This document shows, in pieces, positions 38,901 through 51,389 of a stretch of 64,000 bases of DNA. Positions within the stretch are counted from its first letter, which is position 1; the number at the start of each line of letters is the position of its first letter. The notes under the pieces were generated by a model, which was given only the letters and a program-made list of their open reading frames with translations, searched no databases and was not told where the DNA came from. The stretch lies in contig JAGQDJ010000031.1 in the NCBI GenBank assembly GCA_022885665.1, positions 434,001 through 498,000 on the forward strand, read 5' to 3'. This stretch comes from Triops longicaudatus (Eukaryota > Arthropoda > Branchiopoda > Notostraca > Triopsidae). The translations under genes and the position numbers were made by a program.

Positions 38901-41900
38901 GTTTTGAGTGCCTTGAGTGCAGTCCTGCCAAGGATTTGCAAAACTTGTTTGAAGACGTTAGAATGAGACTTTCTTCAAATGTTTGAGAGGGCTCTGGAAA
39001 TCGCAAAACATTACTCCACTATTAGGTTGTCTTGTGAAAGACTTCAGATTGAGGCTTGGATATCTCAAAGTTGTCGTGTTGAGATGTGTGTAACCTGACG
39101 TAGGAAGCGTCGTGGCAGAGGCGGCGTTGATACCAAAATTGCGTGAGAAACGCAATGAAACTCAATACGTGTGTCTTTTTAGCGTTTTCATCTTACGTAT
39201 TTACCCGTTTGTTCCGGGTTTCGGTCACATCACTGCATAACTTTTGGTCGAAATGCGTGCACTTTCGGACGAATTTTTTCACCAATTAACATGTAATTGA
39301 AGATCTTCAAACTCGCAATGACTAAAAGAGCAAAAGTGAGTTCCTTAAGAGTTTTTCTTCAGATTGTGACTGAGTTCACCAAAAGGCTACTTTTTTGGTG
39401 GCAGTTGTCAAATCCAATATGAACTAAACCGAAAATAACCGAAAAACTAAGACTTTTAATTTGTGTCATTTATGGTCTTTAGAGTCTGCCAAATTCATCT
39501 AGTGACGAACTTCGTACTGTCTAATAACTAGGGAGCGTAATTTGGCAAAGACTCATATAGTTGGTTTGCGTTAATAATTATAAATGGTAGAAAACTTGCA
39601 ATTTTTTAAAAAACTTTGCTTCAAAGTTTCCGTTTTTTATGCTCCAACACGAAGTGGTATTTAAGAAACCTAACTTTTTGGACATTTTTGGTGAAGTGTT
39701 ATGTAGAAGTCAGCTGCAATTCGTAATTGAAAGCTATCTTGTCTTTATCTTAAATGAATGGGCATTTCGTATGAACAGCGACAGTTGCCTTTCGGAACAG
39801 AAATGTGCAATGTTAAGGAAACATAAAATAGCGAAAGTACATAGCAAAGAACTCCGTTAGTTTGCATTGTACGACAAGTGTTCCTTAATCCGTGTATAAA
39901 CTCTTTAGCTTGTTTTAACTTGCGTCATTGGTCATTGGAGAAACACAACGGCCATAAACTTCGCCGCCATCCTTTTCGTAAAGGGACTGAAGAACCGTTA
40001 CTTTACTCCTCAGTTTGCCAAGAGCGCTTTCAAATAAACCAAAGAATAAAAAATGAAGGAAGCTACAAATACAAAAAGGACACTGCGTGCAGCGTTATGT
40101 TTTGTCTTTCGTAATCATGTTCGTCTCCTTTGTAGTAAATACTCCTTTTAGTATACCCGTATGTTTAAGCCTCAACTAATTTGCAAGGTAAAGCTGTGCG
40201 TTTCCATTCTGTTACGATTACTCGAAAAACTGTTTCGTGGTTGCATCGCCTCTCACTCTGTTTCGCTAAAGGCACAATTTACAGTTAAATGGTCTTAGAC
40301 CGGATTGCGGAAGTTGTATTTGCTTGACTAGGAACCTTTTTTTTCTTTCTTTCGTGTTATTAAACTCTAATTTTCTGGCTTACATTGTCCAAGGTGGATT
40401 CAGTAGGAAAGAAAAACCCAAAGCAGGACCACCAAAGGTACAAAGGAATCAGTGAAGATCAACACCAGAGCTCAAGTGTGACTTAGGTGTGACAAGGTTG
40501 AGGAGTTTTTGAACCAACGTCGTCACGTACTTGGAAGTTTTGGAGTGCGTTTAGTTACAGGAAACTAAAGAGGCAGAAAAAAGCAGATGCAGTTCGAAGG
40601 AAGCCAGCAGGCGGACACGGTGAATACTCATTAGTGTTAGCCCAAGAATCTTAAAAAGTTTGACCAGCATATATATATTTCGGGAGACTGGCCTCAATCG
40701 CGTTTGGCATCCAAGATTATTCGCATTGAAAAGTGAAGGGGAAAGAGAGAAGACCAACAAGCATTCGCTCAAAGCTTTATTGTGTCTTGTGAGAATGAGT
40801 TGGGAAACTTGCCCGAAATAACTTTGTAGGGAAGTTTAGAAAGCTGGCGACAGAGATGCGGTGTAGGACTGAGATCAGTGAATGTGACTGTGTCTGATTT
40901 TACAAAAGAATTCCAAAAGAATTTTTCAAGTGGAAAAAATTCCGGAGTGGACAAATTATTCTTTTTCGTATGACAATTGGAGTTGACTTTCTTAGGAATT
41001 CATTAACAGTGTCCTTTTTCCTTGAGTTTGTTGAAAAACTGTACATGAAGAAAAAAACGGCTGAAATCCACACCTGAAGAAAAAGTTATTGTTCCTTAAA
41101 ATTTTATTCAAACACATAAACAACTGTTTGAACGTTTATTCCTACGATTGGTGTCCTCAAAGTGTCGGAGTACGAAACTATGTGTTTTGGGTGACTAAAG
41201 TTACACGTTTCAGCACCAAAATTTCCTGTGAGAACACTTAAGTGTTACAGAAAAGGATTAAACGCTCTCGAAAGTATTCAGTTAAGTGAACCAATGGGTA
41301 TTATTGATCGAGAACGTCAAACCGCAGCAGCTTTGCGGATGGCTCCTCCCCTTGTAAGGGGAGGGCCGGTTCCCTTCCTGGATTGGGGAGGAGGGGGGCG
41401 ACCTAATTTAACCTTGACCCGAATCGAGAGTTCGGAAAAGAAGGTTCCAGGATCAATGGATTATTTACCCAGGAGTTCATCCCTCCCTCGAACTCACGAA
41501 GGGCGGGGTCATAGGCCACAGAAAGCCACGCCTACTGTAGGGGGCTGGATGGCCTCCAGGGGTCAAAATGGCCTCCCTGGGTGGCAAACATGGACTGCCC
41601 CTCCGAAACGCCCGTTTAATCCCATGGTATGCTTAGCATTCCTAAGTGAGAAGGTTCCGGGTTTCTAGCTTTTGTAATCTTGACCTAATTAACGGCGTAA
41701 TTAATTGCGCAAGAGTGGGCGGGTTTATGTGGCTAATCTTATCCCGGGAAACGTGTCAAGAGGTTAGAAGAGTTATGAAGAGAAGAGATTCTAAAGGTGT
41801 GAAGATATCTTACACGTGACGAAAAGGAGAAATGAATTCTTGAAGGAGCTTAGCACACGGCTGCTAGCTTTTCGCGGAATGAGTAAGAGTTTAAGCATTG

Positions 41901-44900
41901 TTGCAATTTAATTACACTCATTTTATTTATTTTCCTGTTTCTTCAATGTTTGTTCGACATTGGCTACTTGATGAGAGCACAAACATGTTAGTTTGTTTCC
42001 TGAAGAAATACGAGCAAGGAGCAAAGATGATTTGATAATTGAGTTTTTATGAGTGGAGAGGGAAATCTGTTTTCTTAATGAAGTTGAGTCTGTATTAAAC
42101 GTATTAAGAAATTTTTTGCTTTAAACTAACTTTTTTTGGTGGTTTTTAGAAGGTGGACCCCGAGTTAATTTTCACGAAACAAGAACGCATTGGGAAAGGT
42201 TCTTTTGGTGAAGTGTTCAAAGGGATTGATAATCGAACCCAGCAAGTGGTGGCCATCAAGATAATCGATTTGGAAGAAGCCGAAGATGAGATTGAAGACA
42301 TTCAGCAAGAAATTATGGTCCTGTCGCAGTGCGACAGCCCCTACGTCACCAAGTATTACGGTTCTTATCTCAAGGTAATAAAAAAGGCTTGAGACGAACA
42401 TCGGCAACTTTAAGCTTTCTTCAGCATTTTTGTAAAATTGGGAGAATTTTAAGGATTTTGCTATGTTTTTATGGGACCGATGGCTGTCACCGCTTTCATA
42501 TTGCAGTTACCTGCTGTTCGAAAGGAACCTTTTTTGTAAAACGTCAGGCTTTCTAATGTTCCAATAACTATTCGTTAAACATTTTATTTCTTGAAATTAG
42601 GCTCACTGAAAACACAGTTTTATTCTGTAATAGCTATATTTTACTTTTCCGTTAACTAAAATTTGTTTTATCCTTTTACCAGAGTACGAAGTTGTGGATT
42701 ATCATGGAGTATTTGGGAGGGGGTTCCGCCCTGGACTTGATGAAAGCGGGGAGTTTTGAAGAAATGCACATAGCCATCATTTTGCGAGAAGTTCTCAAAG
42801 GTTTGGATTACTTGCATTCTGAGAGAAAACTTCATCGTGATATTAAAGGTATGTGCTTTCGACGAAGACCTGACTTTTATTGTAGTAAAATCAATGTTTT
42901 CTTATCTTTGTTATCCAATTCTGAAACTACGCAATAGCGGCCAATGTGTTATTGAGCGAAATGGGTGATGTAAAACTGGCCGATTTTGGGGTCGCTGGAC
43001 AGTTGACCAATACGACTAGTAAGCGTAATACTTTTGTTGGCACGCCCTTTTGGATGGCTCCTGAAGTTATTAAGCAGTCAGCTTACGATTTCAAAGTAAG
43101 TTCTCATAGCTTTTTTAATCTCTCGTATGCCGTTTCCCACTTTTTACGCGTATTTTTCGTGATTCGTGTCACCTTTTTTGTTTACTTCCGTATTCCCTCA
43201 GTTTCTTTTCTTTTTGTTACATTCTGTTTACATATCTCAGCCTGTGGCAATTTGAATGGACTATATTATGTGCTCAGAACAGGAGAATAATTTAATAATT
43301 GCATTTTTGTAATTAACAGGCCGACATCTGGTCCCTAGGGATCACCGCAATCGAGTTAGCCAAAGGAGAACCGCCGAATTCAGATTTACATCCTATGCGA
43401 GTCTTGTTTCTCATTCCCAAGAATAACCCACCCCAGTTAACTGGCAGTTACACGCGACAGTTTAAGGAATTTGTCGAAGTTTGCCTCAACAAAGACCCCG
43501 AAAACGTAAAGTGACAGTTTTTTTCAGCTTTGGCACATTTTTTAAATACTAGGATTGAGTTTCGTTGAAGGAATTTCTTGTTGAATTAATTATCGATTTT
43601 TCGTTTCCCTTTAACAGAGACCCACAGCCAAAGAATTGTTAAAGCACCCGTTCATTCGTAAAGCCAAAAAGAATTCCTACGTGATCGACTTAATTGACCG
43701 CTACAAAAAATGGAAAGTCACGCGAAGCGAAGATTCCGAGACGGAATCGGACAATTCAGACTCGTAAGTTCTTCCCTTTAAGCCGCTTTTGGTGGCTAGT
43801 GAAAAAATCGGAGTGAAATATCGATTACTTGTATTCATGTCTTTTTCTTCCTCTCTTTTGCTTTTGTGGGAAAAAGAGAGGATTCTAGGCCTGGTAGTGA
43901 TATGGACGAGCCTTGGATCATGACAGTCAAAGGCCTTAACAACATCCACCTAATGGAAGACAGCTCGGACGAAGACCAATCCTTGTCCTCATCGCCTGTC
44001 GTAACCCCGCCCCATTCAGCATCTTTCCACTCGGCCAATCAGGACGTGGCCAATCATAAAATGATCCCTAACGGTGCGAGTAACAACAGTGTACCCATTC
44101 CCGTGTCGTCGCTACCTACGTCCAATCACAATGCGCTTAATTTATCCAAATCGCCTGAAAATCACCTGAAGAAAGAGCATCGGTCCAGTCCAGTAATATT
44201 TTTGTGTTTAATAAATTAATTTCGTACTTTAAATTTAATCCTAAATAAGTTATTCTCAAACATTGCGTCTGTTAAAATTATTTTTCTACCTATTTTTTAA
44301 TTTTTTAGTAAAAAAATGCTCTTTCCTTAACAAATTAGTGTCATTTCATCTTTATAGTCGAGAAATTCGCTGGATAACCGCCGCGAGTCCAAACTCATGG
44401 AGCGTGAGGTAGAATCCCGTGATCGGGAGAAGGAACAGCGGCCACTTCGTGACCGCGAGCGTGACAAAGAACGCGGTAGAGAACGCGAATTAGCTTTGCA
44501 AGAAAGACGACGATCCAAAGATGCGAGTCCGTCCGTGGTGGAAGCGGAAAGAAGTGAACAACGCGATCGCGAAAGAGACAGGGACAAAGAAAGAAGACAT
44601 TCAGGTTTGAATGGAGACCGTGAAAGAAGCAAAGCCAAAGCTAGCTCGGGCCACCCTGCGTCTTTTACCAATTCAACAGCCTTGCATACTGTCATCCTAC
44701 CTTTGATAAGCGAGGTAGGCGTCTTTATAAGGAGATCTTGGGAGCTCATGAATATTACTGTCCCTGTTTTTGTTTCTGCAGTTGTCAAGGAGACACGGAG
44801 GCGGTCCTGGGCGGGGGAGTGGCAATGGCGGGGGCGGTGATGCAGTAGAAGAATTGCGAGTAGCTTTCGAAGTGGCAGAAAGAGCCAGCCCAGGCATCTT

Positions 44901-45258
44901 GGACGCCATGCTCAAAGAATTAATTACTAAATTAGTCCCTGGCATTAGCGAGGGAAGACTACGGGCATCTATGGACAAATTAAATGCCGGAAGGTAAGAA
45001 AGAATAAAACTATACTTCCCCTCATGGAGGGCTGTAAAACATTTTGTTTCCCGAGAGTAGGATGCGTTTTTTTATGACTGGTCTCGCAAGTCAGTCGTGA
45101 ACTCAGCGTCATAGGACAACACTTTGATTAATAGCTCGTTTTTTATTAGTTATTTTTTTTTGTGTTCTTCACATGTGTGCCCGATTTTGAAGCCAATTTT
45201 AGAATATCGATTAATATATGATCTTCTCTTATTTTGCAGGGATTCAGAAGCGTCCTGA
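35938..45258 (+). CDS. STK24: Germinal-centre kinase III (MST3/STK25/MST4 family)
   Basis: Exons: 35938-35967, 42150-42374, 42683-42848, 42938-43095, 43320-43505, 43618-43763, 43877-44192, 44358-44714, 44782-44993 and 45240-45258. The total is 604 residues; human STK24 has 431-443. The Ste20 kinase domain is complete: glycine loop GKGSFGEV (25-32), Lys47 in VAIK, HRD at 136-138, DFG at 156-158, and the activation loop KRNTFVGTPFWMAPEV with its phosphorylatable Thr. The order and sequence of these blocks are specific to GCKIII. The distal C-terminus has the CCM3/PDCD10-binding region (TALHTVILPLISEL, then VEELRVAFEVAERASPGI). GCKIII kinases act in STRIPAK with PP2A, at the Golgi and cell junctions. 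Between kinase and CCM3 region lies an Arg/Glu/Asp-rich insert (exon 44358-44714), absent from vertebrate members. The short first exon is a best choice; alternatives are listed separately. Confidence 0.95.
41294..41626 (+). CDS. STK24: Candidate alternative first coding exon of the GCKIII kinase
   Basis: An ATG frame of 111 codons ends CCC ATG before a GTATGC donor, in phase 0. It would splice in frame to the kinase exon at 42150 (KVDPELIF). The sequence is Gly/Pro/Arg-rich (PPLVRGGPVPFLDWGGGG) and clearly more GC-rich than the AT-rich surroundings, which suggests coding selection. The frame stays open upstream to a CAG at 41211-41213, so it could also be an internal exon. If used, it gives a kinase of about 705 residues with a long disordered N-terminus. 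Vertebrate STK24 also has alternative N-termini (MST3a/b). No homology to those is seen. Confidence 0.5.
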
Positions 45259-46688
45259 ACTGAGGAATTGTACTTAAAGCGAGAAAAAGAAGCAAAGAAA
45301 AACGTAAAGTAGTAGTGACTCTCCAGCATTTGATTCCAAGTGTTTATTTTTCCTTTCACCCATTTCCTATGATCCCTTGGTTTATTTTTTAACAAATAAC
45401 CACAATGAAAACTTGGGGGTATTCCGGGGGGAGACAAATCTGGACTTTTTTTAAAAAAACGAAAATGTATATTTGTAAGGTGGACGCCAAACTCTGATAC
45501 GCAGTTGGGGTTTGCGCATTTCATAAGTTGCTGAAATTCGACGAAAGCTTAGAAAAATGTATTTTCTGTTGTCAAAATTAGAAAGGAAGCAAAGGAAAGC
45601 TCGAATGCTGTGACTAACTATACAAGCATTCCATTACCCCTTTTATCGAATTTGTACTAAAAATGGGGTCATACTAGAACACCGTCGTCTTCTCTTCGTG
45701 TAAATTTTTAATCATAAATTATTTTATTCTTCTTTTCTTTCGCCTTTGAGTTAAAGTAAAAAAAAGGTTACTGCCAAGGGCTGGGGAAGATTTCAAGGAA
45801 AGGGGTTGTGCCATTGTGCTGAAAGAAGTTTTTTTTTATGTAATAGGTGTCTGAAGAACGATTTTAAATGCGATAGACAAGAGTATTTTAACACCTTTAA
45901 AGCAAAGGAAGAGAAAGTTTTGCTGACACTTTTCCTCACTTGGCGCAGTTCTTTTATAATGTGTCACTTCTACTTTTTGTCAATGGGTTTCATTTTTCCT
46001 TTCCTTGTTCTTTAATTTTCTATCTAAACGAAAGTTTCTCTTGTGTCAGTGGCTCCATTTTTATTCTTTCAACAAAAATAACCTACTTGTGATTTTGAAA
46101 CATTCACATTTGTAAATAGTAGCGTCTAGAATCCTTTCCTTCCATTAAATCGAGACTAAAGAAAAAATTACCTCTGTTAAGATAAGGGAAGCTAAACTTT
46201 AGAAAAATAAGACGAAATTTTACGGGACTTTCTTATTATTCAACTACTATTTGTTATATTGGGGAGCGAAAGGATTGTCTTTTATAACTAATAAAAGAGA
46301 ATGGGATATGCAGAAGTTTGGAAAGGAACACAAAGTTTTAAAAAAACAGAAAAGCTGCCTTCAAGTAATCCGCTACCAGTAAAAAAATCATAGAGAAACT
46401 TTTTCTCCTTGTCTCCGCCCCCATTTTGTCCCCAGGTTTTACAAAATTTTGTATAGCCTTCGACGCCCTGTTCCCACCCTTTTAAAAACTTTGCAAAAAT
46501 CTTGTGGAAAAATAGGTCCTATACTGTACAGAGAGGGTTAAAAATCATTTGACCTAACCAATAGAATCGTTATCGAAATAACTTTATATTTTATTAACCA
46601 TTGCCAATTTCACTGTGTTTCATCATTTATTTTTGTTGAACCCAGAACGTAAAGAGAGAAAACATTGGCGTCAAAGAGAGTACGTTCC
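45259..46688. other. Convergent 3' regions of the kinase and RagA/B genes
   Basis: No gene. AATAAA occurs on the + strand at 46290-46295, a possible kinase poly(A) signal, giving a 1-kb 3' UTR. On the complement AATAAA lies at 46626-46631, about 60 bp past the RagA/B stop. Open frames here are short and featureless. Confidence 0.6.
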
Positions 46689-48442
46689 TCAGCGACCGTA
46701 ATTTTGACCTTGGCTGACCTTCTCTAACTTTTCGAAGTGCTTCCGAGCATTCTTGATATTGATTAACGTGGCTGCTGAAGCTGAAAAACAAGATAAATCG
46801 TGTTCAAACTTTCTTAAAACTTTTAAAAATCTGAAAATTTACGGATCGTAGGATCGGAAGTGATAACCATGACGTAAGTATTCGAAGTAAAGACGTCTAT
46901 GAAGGCTGCGAAGTTGGAGTTGCGGACTTCCATACTTTGAAACTGGGCAGCGAGTTTACTAAAAAGAAAGAGAAAAAACATGAAACTTGAACACAAAGTT
47001 AACACCCTGTATAAGCAGCCCATAAGGAAGTTCGTCTGAAAAATGGTTCGAGTTTGAAACACGCTAGATTTTAACTCATAAGCAAACGTCAGGGGAACTT
47101 CCTGTATGCTACTTTCACGGTAACCTGGGAAAAGTTAACGCTCACTTTCATTCTATGCATAGAGACCACTCTGACAAAAGAAAATACAAGCTCAGAGAAA
47201 AACTCGACAAGTGAAACAAAACAGAAATCGCAGAGAATGAAATTTCCGGATGAAGAAATGTAAAATCCTTTAAAATTCTTTATTATTACCACAGTGAGAA
47301 AATAACTATCAGTGGTAAAGTTTTAATGAGAAGTTCGTTTATAACTTAGGTATTACCTGCAACTTAGTTTGAACTGTTTGATGATATTGGATACTTTTTC
47401 AAAGCGATGAGGGTCACGGTGGGGTCGTCGTTGAGTATGCGATATGACGAGAAACGTCGCTCGTTCGAACAACAAAACTTCGTCAGCGTCAATAATTTGA
47501 GCGAAACCGTCTAAGCTGCTTTCCAACTCCTTCACGTTCGGGATTAGCATATAGACGATGGACGACCAGGCCTACGAAGTGCATTAGTAAAGAGTACAAC
47601 GCTTTTTTTTTTCTTTCTTCACTTTGTACAGCGTTTCATCCCATATGGATGTGCGGAAGCAGGTGCAATCTAAGGGCTTTGAGAGGCGTTTCAGAGCTTC
47701 TTCACGCTCTTGGAATATCTAAGGAGTATAAGTGTCATACAGAATTTGCTATACAGTATTTTTATGTGCTACAGCATTTCTTCTCTTCACACGTTCCGTC
47801 TCTTTCTTTCTTTTTCGTTATTTTTAACATATTCTACGTCTTGAGAAAAAAGTGTAAGAGTAGATACCGTGTCACGTTGGTCTTCCTGAACCAAGTCCAT
47901 TTTGTGTATTAAGCAAAATATTTTAGCTTCTGGCGAATTTTGAAGTATAGCTTCGAGACAACTTTGGTAATAGTGCAAATCTTTGTCAAGTTCGCGCGAT
48001 TCCACGTCAAAAACATAGATTAGCACTTCCACATTGCGGAAGATGTTATCACGTTGGCTAGCGAAGTAGTTCTCCATAAAGGCCTCTTGCCTATTGTATA
48101 ATACATAAAAAAATCAAACCCAACATTTAACCTGTACGCGACAATAAGAAGTTACCCTCCACAATCCCATAAGTTGAGAACGAGATTACCCAAAAATCGC
48201 ACGTGAGAGTGTTCAACATCGACTAGGAATAAATATATTAATATTCTTGCACATTGAACGAATGGGAATGTAACTCACTTGTAGCTCCCAAACGTCGCGT
48301 ATCACGAGCAATATAATTGGCAAAAATAATGGACCTCATACTAGTTTTGCCTGAGCCACTCTTACCCATCAAAAGTACCTTACAAAGAAAATACGTGTTT
48401 AAAAATAGGAATCACATATGTCAAAATTACTTTTTTCTTCAT
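46689..48442 (-). CDS. RRAGA: Ras-related GTP-binding protein RagA/B
   Basis: Eight exons, in transcript order 48431-48442, 48279-48378, 48156-48222, 47868-48090, 47623-47718, 47357-47571, 46843-46958 and 46689-46780, give 306 residues (human RRAGA has 313). The protein is the A/B half of the Rag heterodimer that recruits mTORC1 to the lysosome when amino acids are present. Motifs: P-loop GKSGSGKTS (9-17), switch region GATIDVEHSHV, Walker B-like [25 protein letters not shown], and the base-recognition motif HKMD. The roadblock-like C-terminal domain is recognised by [30 protein letters not shown] and [19 protein letters not shown]. The first exon encodes only MKKK; it was chosen because it restores the invertebrate N-terminus [11 protein letters not shown] in phase 0. 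Confidence 0.97.
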
Positions 48443-48978
48443 GGTGAAAATTTTGTAATATTGTACTGCGATATTCACGCTTATCCGCCCCTTGTTATTG
48501 TTTACTTAAATTACGATTACAATGCGCTTAGGTTGCCATCTGTGAATCTCACTTGTAAGATGGCTTCGCCCCTCCATAGCCTTTAATCGAAAGACAAGAC
48601 CCACTACCGTCGAGGGTTAGCCCGGCATCATGCGTGGTTTAGAGTCCGGACTAGAATCCACAATCCGGTCTAGGCTTGAAGTTTCTTTGTTTTTCCGTAA
48701 TTTTCATTTTAAATATATAGTTAGACATGTGCGTTCAATTATAATTACTAACTAAATCGACAAACACTAGAAAAATTTATCTTGCAACAAAAGAAGAAGA
48801 AACAGGACTATCTTGACTGAGACAAATAAGAAAACATTTGAATATAGCGCGCTTCTAGTGACGGCTATGGCGAATATGCTCCTCCTTCTATCGAACATTG
48901 TGCGAGTTTACATCGCTGCTACAAGTCGTTTATTATTCCTTTGGCTGAGAAGTCTTGAATTTTGATACGGCAAGTCTT

Positions 48979-50158
48979 ATGAACTACTTCCTGCAGCATG
49001 TGTTATTCAAGCAAGTTTCGGAACCTTCAGTTGTGTTTCGTGTAAGTTAGAATAAGTTTTCTAGCTTTTCATGGAATTAAGCGTATTTCTTTTAAGATAT
49101 CAATATTTTTAGGGTTCAAACTTTCGCACGGCCTCGAGACATGTCATCACAATTCGTGTTTGCTGTGACCTGATTGACCTTGACTAAAAGCTCCAGCTTT
49201 TATCCTATGACTTGTAAGCTGATGCTCACACTTCATACGCTTGTGTTTAAACTTTTGTCACTTTCCTCTCATCGTTTTTTTCGTATGAAGAAAATTTACT
49301 GCTCTGCACTTGGTTTACATCAATGGACGTTACGCACCGAGTAAGTGCGTTTTGCGGATAACCTGGGATGACCTGATTGACCTTGATCGAAAGTTCGAGA
49401 CATTCAATAGTCGCTGACGTTCTTCAACAGTTTCCCAGCGATTTTCTATATTCCAAGTACGTTTGTATATTGTATCTTAGTAAAATTTTGCCCCATTTCA
49501 ACTTATTTACAAATCAATCATGTAGGGAGACACTTTGCACAGAGTCCGGAGTAGTCAAAATGTTCTACATGCAATGTCTACCCGTAGATCAGTTGAACGT
49601 GTTTGTGGTTTTCCTCGAAGGTACTTATTCAGAATTGCAGTGTTAGTGCGCTCTTAATTTTGTCCCCACTTGTAGACTTGCAACGTTTCCCGCTTTAGCT
49701 GCGTTTCTCGCGTTCATTAGTATGAAGTTATCCTTTCATTTCAAAGGATCCACCTGAATAGCGCCGTTTAACGTTTTCGATAGTATAAACTGTTTTCAAA
49801 GTTTTGACCATGCCTACTTGCTTTTTCAGTTTATGTTAGAGGTAAAACTTTAAACCCCATTGTGATACTGATTAACATTTTCCATCTTTTTCTGAAAGAA
49901 AATGCGTTAGAACATTCGTGGTTCTGACATGAACTGGGCATTAATGCGCCTTGATAGTGAAACTGGTACGCTGCAAGGAGTGATTCGAGGTGAGGACTCC
50001 AGAAATCGTTTATGCGGCACGATGACAGCTTGGTCTTTCGTTCATCTCCTAAGCATAGGTAAGATTAAAAGCTGTTCTGTAAATACAATCAATCATTTGT
50101 TGTTTGTATAGATACTGCTTGCCGGAAAGAGCTCAACCAATTGTTTGTGCGCCTTTGA
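48979..50158 (+). CDS. Unidentified small multi-exon gene (tentative)
   Basis: I do not recognise the product. Consistent pieces are 48979-49041 (starts MNYFLQHVLFKQ, GTAAGT donor), 49191-49213, 49291-49340 (GTAAGT donor), 49411-49456 (GTACGT donor), 49526-49620, 49911-50058 (GTAAGA donor) and 50112-50158 (ends ELNQLFVRL, TGA). The first five join in matching phase to read ...LKFTALHLVYINGRY...IADVLQQFPSDFLYSK...VKMFYMQCLPVDQLNVFVVF, which looks like real protein. The last two also join in phase (TAWSFVHLLSI then DTACRKELNQ). The junction between 49620 (phase 1) and 49911 (phase 0) does not work without an unseen exon, so the model is incomplete or the gene is decayed. It is divergent from RRAGA, 537 bp between starts. 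No signal peptide or membrane segment is obvious. Confidence 0.4.
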
Positions 50159-51389
50159 AGGCGTCGGGAGATCATTCGTCGAATACTGCGGTGCTGCTTG
50201 TTTTTGTGTGTGCAAGTCCAGCAGTGCAATTTTATCGACTGCCAAGTTCAACCGTCTTTGAGCTCTATCGTAGTTACTCTCTCCTAATGTTTTCCTAGTT
50301 TATCTAATGCAAGGAGCCGCTACTGCCCTTTCCGTGTTCGTGCTGTAACATCATACCGCGGTCCTGAATATTCACGTAAACGTTTCTCAAGTTCGAGTTT
50401 ATCCATATTTTGCAACAAACACATTGAATCGTTCAGTTTTGAGCTACATGATTTGCATCCATTTCCTAAAGTTGCATTTATACTCCTTACCAATAGTTGC
50501 ATGATTTGGATTGTTCACAAAATTCATGTACAATTAGCCTTGTTTCGTATTTTCTGTTTTTTGTAAGTTTTGTGTTTTCGTACAATTTGGTATCAACGAA
50601 TGCGTTTTTTTTTCCTCATTGTTAAACATCGTACTCACAGTCAGAAAACTAGGAAAATTCTACATTGTATGTCTCTTAATATTTCAGCCTTAAGATTCAC
50701 CCCATTGGTCGTTCAATTCTAACGTAAAATGGACTATTTAGCACAAAATTGCTCAGTAGATTTGTTTTACTTGCTGATGTCCCTGTATGTATTGGCTGCC
50801 AAATTTATCAATAAATTTTCTAGTATGTAGAAAAAACGGGTTTCTTCATTTTCTTGTCTGTGAAAAACTGAGATTTTTTCCTTTAAAATTGAAAGATCCT
50901 GTTCACGAAAAACGAGGATTTTTTTAACGGAAAACGAATTTTATCTGGAAAAAGTTTTTTTTTAAAAAAAAAAAAATTATCCCTGTTTTTGAATTTACCG
51001 CTAAAAACTGTGACTTCCCCTCGAATTCCTTGGCTTTTCATTGGTGGAAATCCGAAAAAATGGGTGCGGCCTATTTCAGGCTCTGGAAAGCCGTTTCCCG
51101 GGTTATTTTCCATTTGATTCAATGGTGAACAAAGGGGGTCCCCTTCGAAAATCGAGAAAAATTAGAGCTCCGCCCTACCTCTCTTGCCGGCTCCTCCCTG
51201 GTTTGGCTCTTATCCCCTGTACTCGCTACTGCCTTACTTGGCTTCCAAGGCTTGCTCGGTTTCCCGAACAGCCTGGTATTCAAGGTTTGACATATGCGAG
51301 TATAGGGGGATGACAGCCAAGTCAAGCGAAAGTTTGGTCAAAGGAGGGATTGGTGCCATGTCCCAATATAGGGGCGTTAAATAAAATTT

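Noticed and set aside
44327..44788. Minus-strand Ser/Arg-rich frame resembling an SR protein
   Set aside because: It is the complement of the RE/RD-repeat kinase exon; the sense frame has conserved neighbours and matching splice sites.
48867..48963. ATG GCG AAT frame upstream of the unidentified gene
   Set aside because: It ends in a stop after 31 codons without a usable donor. The following ATG at 48979 has a GTAAGT donor and fits the next pieces.
49113..49186. Exon beginning GGTTCAAACTTTCGC after a good acceptor
   Set aside because: All three frames hit stops before any good donor, so it cannot be an internal coding exon in the unidentified gene.
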